A stretch of 15,084 bases of DNA from Candidatus Desantisiibacteriota bacterium (GTDB lineage: Bacteria > JACRDZ01): positions 15,062 through 30,145 of the forward strand of contig JACQWU010000165.1 of NCBI GenBank assembly GCA_016209155.1. The letters run 5' to 3'. Positions 8,250 to 14,109 of this stretch are shown in pieces. Positions within the stretch are counted from its first letter, which is position 1, and every line of letters begins with the position of its first letter. Position numbers and translations under genes: made by a program. Below the pieces are notes generated by a model that ran no database searches, was not told the origin of the DNA, and saw nothing but the letters and a program-made list of their open reading frames with translations.

Positions 8250-8981
8250 TGCTCACAGGCCTTTTTATAATATAATTATTTATTTCATTCATTGTATTAC
8301 TTATCACCCTGAAAATTTGATATATATGCGCAGATTGATTTAACATTCCGCCGCTGTCCGGCAAACATTTTAAGTTTTCACACATAACATATAAATTAAT
8401 CATTTCATTTACTTCATAGATATATTGTTTTTTCTCATTCAACAATGCTATTGGACATCGATGAAGCAACACATCCAATAAAAACAATTCCGTTTCCGGC
8501 TCTGCTTTACACCCTCTTATGCCTTGATAAGAGGGTTCAGTACATTCATTACAATTCCAAGTTTTATATTTTTCATCTAATTTAACTTTTAAATATAAAA
8601 CTAACGTATCAAAAAATCCTGTGCTACCTCTGAAAAGTTATTAATTACATGCAAAATTTCAGTAGTATTATCAAGAGATAATATTTCAAAAACCTTATTT
8701 GTATCAATTTTACCTGCTATGACTGGAAAAGGGATAACATTCCCTTTTCTATCTTTTTTAATCCAATCTTTTAAACATTCTTCGAATTTTAAATTAAGCT
8801 GTTCTTCAAGTGGTTTCCCTACTGCCTTAACCAGCAAAAGCCCTGATGGATTTTTAATTTTATATACATCTCTTTTATCTTCCGGCAGGTCTCTGTCTGC
8901 TAAAAGTACATATGATATTACTTCGTTTGAATCAACTTTAATAATCTGTTTTTTAGTTTCTTTTTTTTCTTCTTTCTGCAT
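8242..8981 (-). CDS. Tail assembly chaperone fusion (GT-like) made by -1 frameshift
   Basis: The frame one base behind the chaperone gene is open from a TAA near 8640 through the slippery heptamer to TAG at 8244-8242. Shifting -1 at TTTTTTG (8616-8610) would replace the last two codons (ATA CGT, then TAG) with a 122-residue extension starting DTLVLYLKVKLDEKYKTWNC. The fusion would be 246 residues, close in plan to lambda gpG-T. The extension carries WNCNEC, GC and RCP, four cysteines that could bind a metal, and LPDSGGMLNQ, which resembles the 'lP.aGgllDQp' motif of other phage chaperone extensions. Its end overlaps the tape measure start, as expected for a T domain that recruits the tape measure protein. 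A separate gene from a TTG at 8487 is the alternative, but no SD or ATG supports it. Confidence 0.78.
8511..8536. repeat. 10-bp stem-loop within the chaperone T-like extension
   Basis: ACCCTCTTAT (8511-8520) and ATAAGAGGGT (8527-8536) are perfect complements with a 6-base loop. On the transcript it begins about 74 bases after the slippery site, too far for a classic frameshift stimulator. It has more G+C than its surroundings. It may be a secondary structure affecting ribosome flow, or chance. Confidence 0.55.
8560..8616 (-). promoter_or_regulatory. Programmed -1 ribosomal frameshift signal
   Basis: Read on the minus strand, a slippery heptamer T TTT TTG (8616-8610, grouped in the chaperone's zero frame) is followed by a 7-base spacer (8609-8603). 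Then comes a perfect 12-bp stem, AGTTTTATATTT (8602-8591) pairing with AAATATAAAACT (8571-8560), around a 19-base loop. X XXY YYZ plus a 5-9 base spacer plus a stem is the classic -1 layout. The zero-frame stop TAG (8603-8601) begins at the last spacer base and overlaps the foot of the stem. The stem is nearly all A-U, so its strength is modest. Confidence 0.75.
8601..8981 (-). CDS. Tail assembly chaperone (G-like), zero-frame product
   Basis: This 126-residue protein starts with an ATG preceded by a strong AAGGAGG SD seven bases upstream. It has a highly charged Lys/Glu-rich N-terminus (MQKEEKKETKKQ), then a compact alpha/beta stretch (VISYVLLADRDLPEDKRDVYKIKNP). The C-terminus is helical (NKVFEILSLDNTTEILHVIN) and ends VAQDFLIR. 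Sequence similarity to a named family is weak. The assignment rests on position (tail tube gene, this gene, then tape measure), on length, and on the frameshift signal in its last codons leading into a frame that reaches the tape measure start. In lambda the equivalent G and GT proteins coat the tape measure protein and recruit tube subunits, and are absent from the finished virion. The zero-frame product should be the abundant form. Confidence 0.8.
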   Translation of the reverse strand: MQKEEKKETKKQIIKVDSNEVISYVLLADRDLPEDKRDVYKIKNPSGLLLVKAVGKPLEEQLNLKFEECLKDWIKKDRKGNVIPFPVIAGKIDTNKVFEILSLDNTTEILHVINNFSEVAQDFLIR

Positions 8982-9023
8982 ATATATTCCTCCTTATATT
9001 TTTTTTAGCCAGTACCACATCAG

Positions 9024-10514
9024 TTATACTGTTAAAGTATCAATCGTCTCAAAATATACCGGTGGAGCGTTATAAATCACAATCTGATCAATATTTGGTT
9101 CAGTTGTTATTCCCGCACCGATACATTTAATCCCAAGCCCAATCCCCTGTACGCTATTAATTGTCCCAACGCCCATATCAGTTGGTCTTTCTATTACGAT
9201 GTACCCATCTTGAGTCATATTAAGAGTTCCATCGTATATTATTTTTCCAAGCTTATCCAAACTTGACGCACCATCAGATGTATATCTTATTTCCGCATTA
9301 GTCCCAAAAACCAGTCCAACCGCCGGAGTGATAATTTTGAAATATACAACCTCAATTGGTATTTTACTCAGGATAACACAATAATCCCCGCTTTCAGCTG
9401 TAGCAGTATCTGAGAACATGTCAAAATAGTTAGCTCCTAAATCCTTTGCCGAGGCAGTTTTATCGTAAAATGTTACTTCAGATAAATCATAAGTAAATAC
9501 TTTAATAATTAAATTATCATTATCTCCACAATTAGCCTCGTTAATTCCAAGTAACTTACAATCTAAACTTTCCTGTGTTCTTTTCCCGCCGGTTTTACTT
9601 TTTGGGGTAGGGTCTTTTTTTAGCATAACGCGCGGCATAGTAGCAGTATGCATATATTTATTACCATCCTGTCCGACAGTTTCTATCGTATCACCATGAG
9701 TCAACACATACTTAACCAACATTGAATTCCCAGCATGAAACAAAGTCCAAAAATCAGCTGATGCTAAAAATTTTTCTATCTTTAACGAAAAAGCCGAAGA
9801 ATAAATTGTTCCATCCTTAAAAAATTCATCCGGATTTATACTTCCTAAAACAAAACTATCCAATACCCGTTTTAAATCCAGAGATAAAACCATTTTTTGA
9901 ATTTTGACAGGTGTAGATAAATTATCCATATAACCATAAGCATGGCTAAACATATAAGGCGCTTTACGAGTTGCATCAGTTAGCCCTGTAGTTTTATTTT
10001 CAAGAGTAACAACGTTTTTACATCCTCCCGACATTTTATATTCAATTTTTTTTCCGGCATCAAGCGTGATATCAAATTTATTTGGCATCCCGCCTGTAGC
10101 TAATTTATTATATAGCCCGCCGATAACCTGTTCTAATGATATTCCACCAGCTGGAGGATTATATCCCGGGATTGTCATATGCGACCTTCTAAGCGTTGCT
10201 AGTGGAGGCGTCATAACATAATTTTCACCTAAAAATTTCATAATACGATTAAATACTTTTGAGTTTGGCCGGAGCAATTGACCAATATTAATATCTCCCC
10301 GCACAGTTGTCCTTATAACCTCGCCAGTTGAAAACGGAGATGTTCTTATTTCCGATTTATCCGCCTCCTCCTCTTGTACTATTTTTTCAACATCAAACTC
10401 AGTGAATTCTTCCAAAATAGTACTCGCAACAAAAGTCCCATTGACAACTTCATCGCCAATCATACCTATACGCTCATTGTCATATACTTTAACTGGATTT
10501 TGATCAAATGACAT
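9024..10514 (-). CDS. Major tail tube protein with long C-terminal extension
   Basis: This 496-residue protein starts at an ATG with a GGAGGG SD. The N-terminal 300 residues have the look of a tail tube fold: FTEFDVEKIVQEEEADKSE, alternating beta strands (GEVIRTTVRGDINIGQLLRP), KIEYKMSGGCKNVVTLEN, and PYMFSHAYGYMDNLSTPVKI followed by VLSLDLKRVLDSFVLGSI. The long hydrophilic loop around KKDPTPKSKTGGKRTQ (residues about 295-312) may link to a C-terminal beta domain (residues about 320-496). Tube proteins are usually about 150-300 residues, so the extra domain could project from the tail surface. No tail sheath is recognisable, and a frameshifting chaperone and tape measure follow, so a single tube protein of a siphovirus-type tail fits best. 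A sheath protein is the main alternative. Confidence 0.72.
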   Translation of the reverse strand: MSFDQNPVKVYDNERIGMIGDEVVNGTFVASTILEEFTEFDVEKIVQEEEADKSEIRTSPFSTGEVIRTTVRGDINIGQLLRPNSKVFNRIMKFLGENYVMTPPLATLRRSHMTIPGYNPPAGGISLEQVIGGLYNKLATGGMPNKFDITLDAGKKIEYKMSGGCKNVVTLENKTTGLTDATRKAPYMFSHAYGYMDNLSTPVKIQKMVLSLDLKRVLDSFVLGSINPDEFFKDGTIYSSAFSLKIEKFLASADFWTLFHAGNSMLVKYVLTHGDTIETVGQDGNKYMHTATMPRVMLKKDPTPKSKTGGKRTQESLDCKLLGINEANCGDNDNLIIKVFTYDLSEVTFYDKTASAKDLGANYFDMFSDTATAESGDYCVILSKIPIEVVYFKIITPAVGLVFGTNAEIRYTSDGASSLDKLGKIIYDGTLNMTQDGYIVIERPTDMGVGTINSVQGIGLGIKCIGAGITTEPNIDQIVIYNAPPVYFETIDTLTV

Positions 10515-10559
10515 TTTTTATCCCTCCGTTAATTTTTGTTATATTATTTTTTTCCAATT

Positions 10560-11090
10560 TTATTCTCCTATATTAGGCTGTACAATATCATCGCCATTAT
10601 CCTGTACATATATGGTATGCTGCGCTTTAGTAAAAAATCTGCATCCAACCATATATTTATTATTTTTATTTTCAAAATATTCTGTAACATCAACTTTTTC
10701 TATTCCCCAGGTCTCAGACATATTACAAAACCCATTAATTTTATAATTATCAGTCATTGCCTGGTAACATATTCCAGACACCCGTTCCAACTCTTCAATT
10801 TGTAGTTCTAAATTAACTTGATCGGAAAAAATAATTGATTGTGCAATAAGATCAACTTCCTTTTCCCTCGGAAATTGAACCCATTTATCATCACCGGTAC
10901 CATGCCTGAAAATCAAAACAACAGGAAAAATACTTGTTTGCAATTCTGCTATATTTAAAATAGCCTTTTTAATACCCGTTGTTTGCTTAGTTCCTTCATA
11001 CACACGCCGCATATTCTCAATAAATGCAAAAAAATAATCACCTATAATATTTCCATCATTATCTTTAGTTCCATATGTATCAAATGGCAT
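10560..11090 (-). CDS. Putative tail terminator / head-tail joining protein
   Basis: This 176-residue protein lies between the Mu gp36-like gene and the tail tube gene, where siphophages and Mu-like phages carry a tail terminator (lambda gpU or Mu gp37 position). The sequence alternates helices and strands: YFFAFIENMRRVYEG, SIFPVVLIFRHGTGDDKW, VNLELQIEELERVSGI, and YMVGCRFFTKAQHTIYV, compatible with the alpha/beta terminator fold. The start at 11090 has GAGG overlapping the upstream TGA, so translation is probably coupled to the gp36-like gene. Its proposed role is to cap the finished tube and dock it to the head. I recognise no diagnostic motif; the call is mainly positional. Confidence 0.6.
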   Translation of the reverse strand: MPFDTYGTKDNDGNIIGDYFFAFIENMRRVYEGTKQTTGIKKAILNIAELQTSIFPVVLIFRHGTGDDKWVQFPREKEVDLIAQSIIFSDQVNLELQIEELERVSGICYQAMTDNYKINGFCNMSETWGIEKVDVTEYFENKNNKYMVGCRFFTKAQHTIYVQDNGDDIVQPNIGE

Positions 11091-11100
11091 TTAAATATCC

Positions 11101-11523
11101 TCAAAAGTTTTTAAGCGTATCACGTGTAAACGTTCTATCTGAAGATGAATAATTTATTCCAACACCCGAATCTGGAGCAGGAGTATCAACCCCCAGACTA
11201 ATTGTTCCAGCTGCAACTTTTTCCAAAAACTTAATGGCATTGTTATAACTTGCCATTATTGATTCCGTAGACCCAAGCCTGCGCTGATATAAAAAATGTT
11301 CAGAAATATCCTTTGCGATTTTTTTTAAAATTGCAGGAACGGGAGACAATGGAACGGTATATTTTGTTTTCAAATAACTGTCGATTAAACTTTCCGTATC
11401 AATAATATTATTATTAACCACAGTATCATTAATAACCCCATTATTGTCATCATCAGTAAGACCTATTAATTTTTGTTCGGGTACCCGATCTAAAATATCC
11501 GTTTGCGTAATATAATTTCCCAT
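11101..11523 (-). CDS. Mu gp36-like head completion protein (DUF1320)
   Basis: This 140-residue protein has the typical DUF1320 pattern: an N-terminal YITQTDILDRVPEQKLIGLT, an acidic loop DDDNNGVINDTV, helix NNNIIDTESLIDSYLKTKY, then VPLSPVPAILKKIAKDISEH and FLYQRRLGS. In Mu and related phages this protein sits just after the capsid gene and is thought to act as a head-completion or connector protein where the tail joins. The length matches the family. The ATG has an AAGGGC SD just downstream of the palindromic repeat at 11541-11586. The C-terminus (SSSDRTFTRDTLKNF) also fits the family. This is one of the clearest Mu-like markers in the window. Confidence 0.88.
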   Translation of the reverse strand: MGNYITQTDILDRVPEQKLIGLTDDDNNGVINDTVVNNNIIDTESLIDSYLKTKYTVPLSPVPAILKKIAKDISEHFLYQRRLGSTESIMASYNNAIKFLEKVAAGTISLGVDTPAPDSGVGINYSSSDRTFTRDTLKNF

Positions 11524-11540
11524 TTTATGCCCTTAATCGC

Positions 11541-11586
11541 TTTTATTGTAGGGGCAGGTCACTGTGCCTGCCCTCATACAATAAAA
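11541..11586. repeat. Dispersed-type palindrome (GGGGCAGG family) after the capsid gene
   Basis: Outer arms TTTTATTGTA (11541-11550) and TACAATAAAA (11577-11586) are perfect complements; inner arms GGGCAGG (11552-11558) and CCTGCCC (11567-11573) are also perfect. The 46-bp element nearly fills the 70-base gap between the capsid and gp36-like genes. It is much richer in G+C than its surroundings. It resembles GTAGGGGCAGG-type palindromes I recall as dispersed repeats in several bacterial genomes (from memory). It is not a canonical terminator on the minus strand: no U-run directly follows the inner stem. Confidence 0.72.
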
Positions 11587-11593
11587 AATCAAA

Positions 11594-12574
11594 TCATGTA
11601 GTCCTGGTATCTTTCCACAAATACCCCAGTCCGCTATCAACCTGTCTAATATCAATTTCCTCAGCAACCTCATACACCTGCTGATGTTCAGCATCTTCAT
11701 AATAAGTATATGTTGCGCGAGGTAATCCATTAGATGCATATACAAGCCTTGCCTGTACTCCTGCCATTGGCATTTCCAACCCTGGTGTTTCATCGGCGTT
11801 GTAAACCAAAAATGCCGACCCTTTACCCGCATTCTTTTCCCATATCAGCCTGTTTGTAAATTCCGTCCCTGCTTTTGTTTCTTTTGCAGTGTTCTCAATC
11901 GGATAAGCAACAACAACATCCTTAATTTTCAAGACTTTTGCAAGTATGTCTTCAGTTACAATTGCCCTCTCGGTGTGTGACATCATTGCCAGCACTGTTG
12001 ATTCTTTGCAAATTTGATTAAAAGTCATAAAATCAACAAATAATCTAAGTAAGTCAGGGGTTACTCCGGAATACAAAAATATCTGTTCTATCCCATTTGC
12101 AATATCAACAAGGAATGTATTCCCTGTGCCTGCCGCCCATTTTCCTTCCGCATCTTCACCGGCTGCAACTCCGCACCATGTTGCGTCTAAAACGCTAGAC
12201 GCACATATAATTTCACGTGCCAAATCGACTTTATTGGTGCTATGATTAATGGCATTCTCTTCGAGTCTGAGAGGATATGCATTTGGAGCTTGCTGATAAT
12301 CTTTTTGCTTATCCGGTACCGGTGTAGCATGACAATTTTCAGTTGTGCTAATAGATGTTTCTGTCATTTTGTAAGTACTGCGTGGTGCACGCCCGGTTTC
12401 AGCTCTTTTCCCTGCATCATTCCTAAACCAGTCCGCACGTAAATATTTTGGTATTTTTGCTTTTGGATCATAGACATCCACTATAGGATATATTTTATCT
12501 GCAATATATCTATTTAGTGGATTTCTTACCGCAATATTTGCAAGTGGACCACCAACTAAATTTTTTCTTTCCAT
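11594..12574 (-). CDS. Major capsid protein
   Basis: This 326-residue protein would build the icosahedral shell, probably with an HK97 fold. It follows the protease/scaffold and cement genes and precedes a gp36-like gene, the Mu-type order. Visible features: an N-terminal arm (PLANIAVRNPLNRYIADKIYP) with early proline and Arg/Lys; the E-loop region (KIPKYLRADWFRNDAGKRAE); a long central helix (ENAINHSTNKVDLAREIICA); a P-domain stretch (PDLLRLFVDFMTFNQICKES); and a C-terminal strand set (YTYYEDAEHQQVYEVAEEID). Length is normal for Mu-type capsid proteins. The ATG has GGAAGGTG upstream, and palindromic repeats flank the gene on both sides. Unlike HK97 itself there is no long N-terminal delta domain, which fits a separate scaffold. 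Confidence 0.87.
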   Translation of the reverse strand: MERKNLVGGPLANIAVRNPLNRYIADKIYPIVDVYDPKAKIPKYLRADWFRNDAGKRAETGRAPRSTYKMTETSISTTENCHATPVPDKQKDYQQAPNAYPLRLEENAINHSTNKVDLAREIICASSVLDATWCGVAAGEDAEGKWAAGTGNTFLVDIANGIEQIFLYSGVTPDLLRLFVDFMTFNQICKESTVLAMMSHTERAIVTEDILAKVLKIKDVVVAYPIENTAKETKAGTEFTNRLIWEKNAGKGSAFLVYNADETPGLEMPMAGVQARLVYASNGLPRATYTYYEDAEHQQVYEVAEEIDIRQVDSGLGYLWKDTRTT

Positions 12575-12612
12575 ATTTTTTTCACCTTCCTTTTAAATCA
12601 ATTTTTAAATTT

Positions 12613-12637
12613 TCATTCCCGCGAAGGCGGGAATCCA
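12613..12637. repeat. ATTCCC-N8-GGGAAT palindromic repeat, copy 1
   Basis: The core ATTCCCGC (12615-12622) pairs with GCGGGAAT (12627-12634) around a GAAG loop, flanked by TC on the left and CCA on the right. It lies between the cement gene stop and the capsid gene SD. The pattern ATTCCC-N8-GGGAAT matches the Neisseria dRS3 consensus, and similar repeats are scattered in other genomes (established knowledge plus memory). Copy 2 at 13397-13421 is in the same orientation and differs only at two loop bases over 25 bp. Confidence 0.85.
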
Positions 12638-12640
12638 ATA

Positions 12641-13372
12641 CTAAACCGTTGTTAATGCAACTCCATCATTTGCTGTTACTCTCCACACCAAAGCCGCACC
12701 TACTGTCATTGCAGTCAAAACTATCATATCTTTCACAGCGCCAAAAGTAAGAGTATTGTTACCGGCCTGGTTCACCGCCGCTGATACTGTAATTACAATA
12801 TTCCCAACATGAGTATCATCGATTAAGGCAATTTCCTGCCCAATGAAAGTTGGAATTGCAAGAGTTCTTGTCTCTGCACCGGCAGAAGTCAATGCGCATA
12901 CACCTGATGCAGTTACAGCTATTGCCCCAGAATCTCCCGGATCTGCAATTGCATTATTCATTGAGTTAAGCGTTGATGTTGTTAATTGCGTCATTGGAGT
13001 AAGCAAAACCGATGCAAGATCATCCTCAGCGCCTGATGGTTCGATTATCATCCCAGCAGGATACTGTGTTGCAATAGCAGCTTGCGCCTTACCTGCATCA
13101 GTAGCATCAACATATTCAATTGTAACAATAGTCCCATTTACAAGCGCGCCTGATGTTTCAATTTTTGATATACCTCCTGATCCTACTACAGCAATGTCTG
13201 CCGCTTCACCGGCAGCAGGAGCGTTTTGCAAAACCCCAAAAGGTTTTTCAGTAGCAGAATTAGGGCGCCGCACTTTTCCTTCAGACGTTAATACTACTAT
13301 TTTATATTGATCATTACTTAAATCCTCATCAGCAAGTCTTGAAACCACTAAAAGTTTATTTTCAGTTGCCAT
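12641..13372 (-). CDS. Capsid cement/decoration protein with two domains
   Basis: This 243-residue protein sits between protease/scaffold and capsid, the usual place for a head decoration protein. Residues about 1-125 match the DUF2190-type capsid cement pattern: YKIVVLTSEGKVRRPNSATE, KPFGVLQNAPAAGEAADIAV, GTIVTIEY, AGMIIEPSGAEDDLASVLL. Residues about 140-243 form a second beta-rich domain: DPGDSGAIAVTASGVCAL, ETRTLAIPTFIGQEIALI, GNIVITVSAAVNQAGNN, VWRVTANDGVALTTV. That domain resembles modules found in several phage head and fibre proteins. The fusion is longer than the usual cement protein (about 110-150 residues). The SD is very strong, AGGAGGTGA, suggesting high expression as expected for a shell component. 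It probably binds the capsid outer surface and stabilises the shell. Confidence 0.83.
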   Translation of the reverse strand: MATENKLLVVSRLADEDLSNDQYKIVVLTSEGKVRRPNSATEKPFGVLQNAPAAGEAADIAVVGSGGISKIETSGALVNGTIVTIEYVDATDAGKAQAAIATQYPAGMIIEPSGAEDDLASVLLTPMTQLTTSTLNSMNNAIADPGDSGAIAVTASGVCALTSAGAETRTLAIPTFIGQEIALIDDTHVGNIVITVSAAVNQAGNNTLTFGAVKDMIVLTAMTVGAALVWRVTANDGVALTTV

Positions 13373-13396
13373 ATTTCTTTCACCTCCTATTTTTTG

Positions 13397-13421
13397 TCAT
13401 TCCCGCAAAAGCGGGAATCCA
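13397..13421. repeat. ATTCCC-N8-GGGAAT palindromic repeat, copy 2
   Basis: The core ATTCCCGC (13399-13406) pairs with GCGGGAAT (13411-13418) around an AAAA loop, with TC and CCA flanks identical to copy 1. It lies between the protease/scaffold stop and the SD of the cement gene. On the transcript the stem is followed by an A-run, not a U-run, so it does not read as an intrinsic terminator for the head operon. Confidence 0.85.
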
Positions 13422-13437
13422 GTATTTAAAACATATT

Positions 13438-14109
13438 CTATTTTTTTAATTCATTAGCATATTCAGCTACAAGAGTTACATTTTCATTTTTAATTTGCTG
13501 ATACGATTCAGCAAAATCAATAGATTTTCCTGACTTTAAGACTTCTTTTATTCTGTTGTTTGTCATCACAATCAGCTTTTCCCCTGCAGTTCCCGTCCGC
13601 GGAATATCCTTATCCTGCCCCGCAAACTCAGCAAATTCAACCTGCTTTGGTAGATACGTCTTACAAAATTCCCTGAAAAATTCCGACGGAGTTTGTTTTT
13701 TCTTTGTTCCGTCTGCGCCAGCCTCGGCAAAATCAACGGTGGTTTGATTTTCTGCTATTGCCGCGCTAAAGTTAGTAATCCCCATTCCAAGTTTTTCCAT
13801 TGCGGGAATAATTTTACCTTCCTTCTTGAGGCGTTCGCAAAAATCAGAAGACTCTTTTTTCTTTGCTTCCGCTTCTTTAGCCTTAAGCGCATTTTCCCGC
13901 GCAAGTAAGGCATTTTCCTTTTTCGATTGAGCCTCAGCAAATTCAGCAGCAAGTTTTATTTTTTCCGTTTCAATTGCAGAATTAACAGCAGCTGCAACTT
14001 TTGATTTTACTTCCGCCTCAGAAAAAGATTTTTCAGCTGAAACATCAAAATCAACATCAACCTCTTTAAAAAGATTTTTTAATTTCTCACCAAATTCTTT
14101 AAAAGTCAT
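13438..14109 (-). CDS. Nested scaffold protein (Mu Z-like), in-frame internal start
   Basis: An in-frame ATG at 14109 (codon 152 of the protease gene) is preceded by TAAGGAGGTGA at 14128-14118, a full complement to the common bacterial 16S rRNA 3' end, eight bases before the ATG. The product would be 223 residues, almost all helical and charged, with Lys/Glu/Ala-rich coiled coil (KIKLAAEFAEAQSKKENALL and onward), no lectin-like or enzyme motif, and a Lys-rich C-terminus (LVAEYANELKK). This matches Mu, where gene Z (scaffold) starts inside gene I (protease) in the same frame. The scaffold would guide capsid assembly and then be digested by the protease part. The SD match is far better than needed for coincidence within coding sequence. 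Confidence 0.83.
   Translation of the reverse strand: MTFKEFGEKLKNLFKEVDVDFDVSAEKSFSEAEVKSKVAAAVNSAIETEKIKLAAEFAEAQSKKENALLARENALKAKEAEAKKKESSDFCERLKKEGKIIPAMEKLGMGITNFSAAIAENQTTVDFAEAGADGTKKKQTPSEFFREFCKTYLPKQVEFAEFAGQDKDIPRTGTAGEKLIVMTNNRIKEVLKSGKSIDFAESYQQIKNENVTLVAEYANELKK

Noticed and set aside
8242-8487. Independent 81-residue gene starting at a TTG
   Set aside because: There is no SD, and the same frame is open upstream through a frameshift site at the end of the chaperone gene. It is better read as the -1 frame extension.
8994-9020. Eight-codon minus-strand frame (MWYWLKKI) between the tube and chaperone genes
   Set aside because: It has no SD and is too short to tell from chance; the gap is otherwise a simple leader with the chaperone SD.
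11541-11586. Intrinsic terminator of the capsid operon
   Set aside because: The GC-rich stem is not followed directly by a U-run on the minus strand, and downstream genes of the same virion module must be expressed. It is kept as a repeat only.
11533-11832. Minus-strand open frame of 99 residues running into the palindrome
   Set aside because: It overlaps the capsid gene in another frame, its composition is unlike a real protein, and its end is created by the repeat element.
12843-13310. Plus-strand open frame of 155 residues
   Set aside because: It lies opposite the cement gene, has no SD and an Ala/Ser/Pro-rich shadow composition, and every supported gene here is on the minus strand.
13755-13952. 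Minus-strand open frame of 65 residues in the scaffold region
   Set aside because: It is a Lys/Arg/Leu-rich alternative frame of the Lys/Glu-rich scaffold coding sequence, with no start signal.
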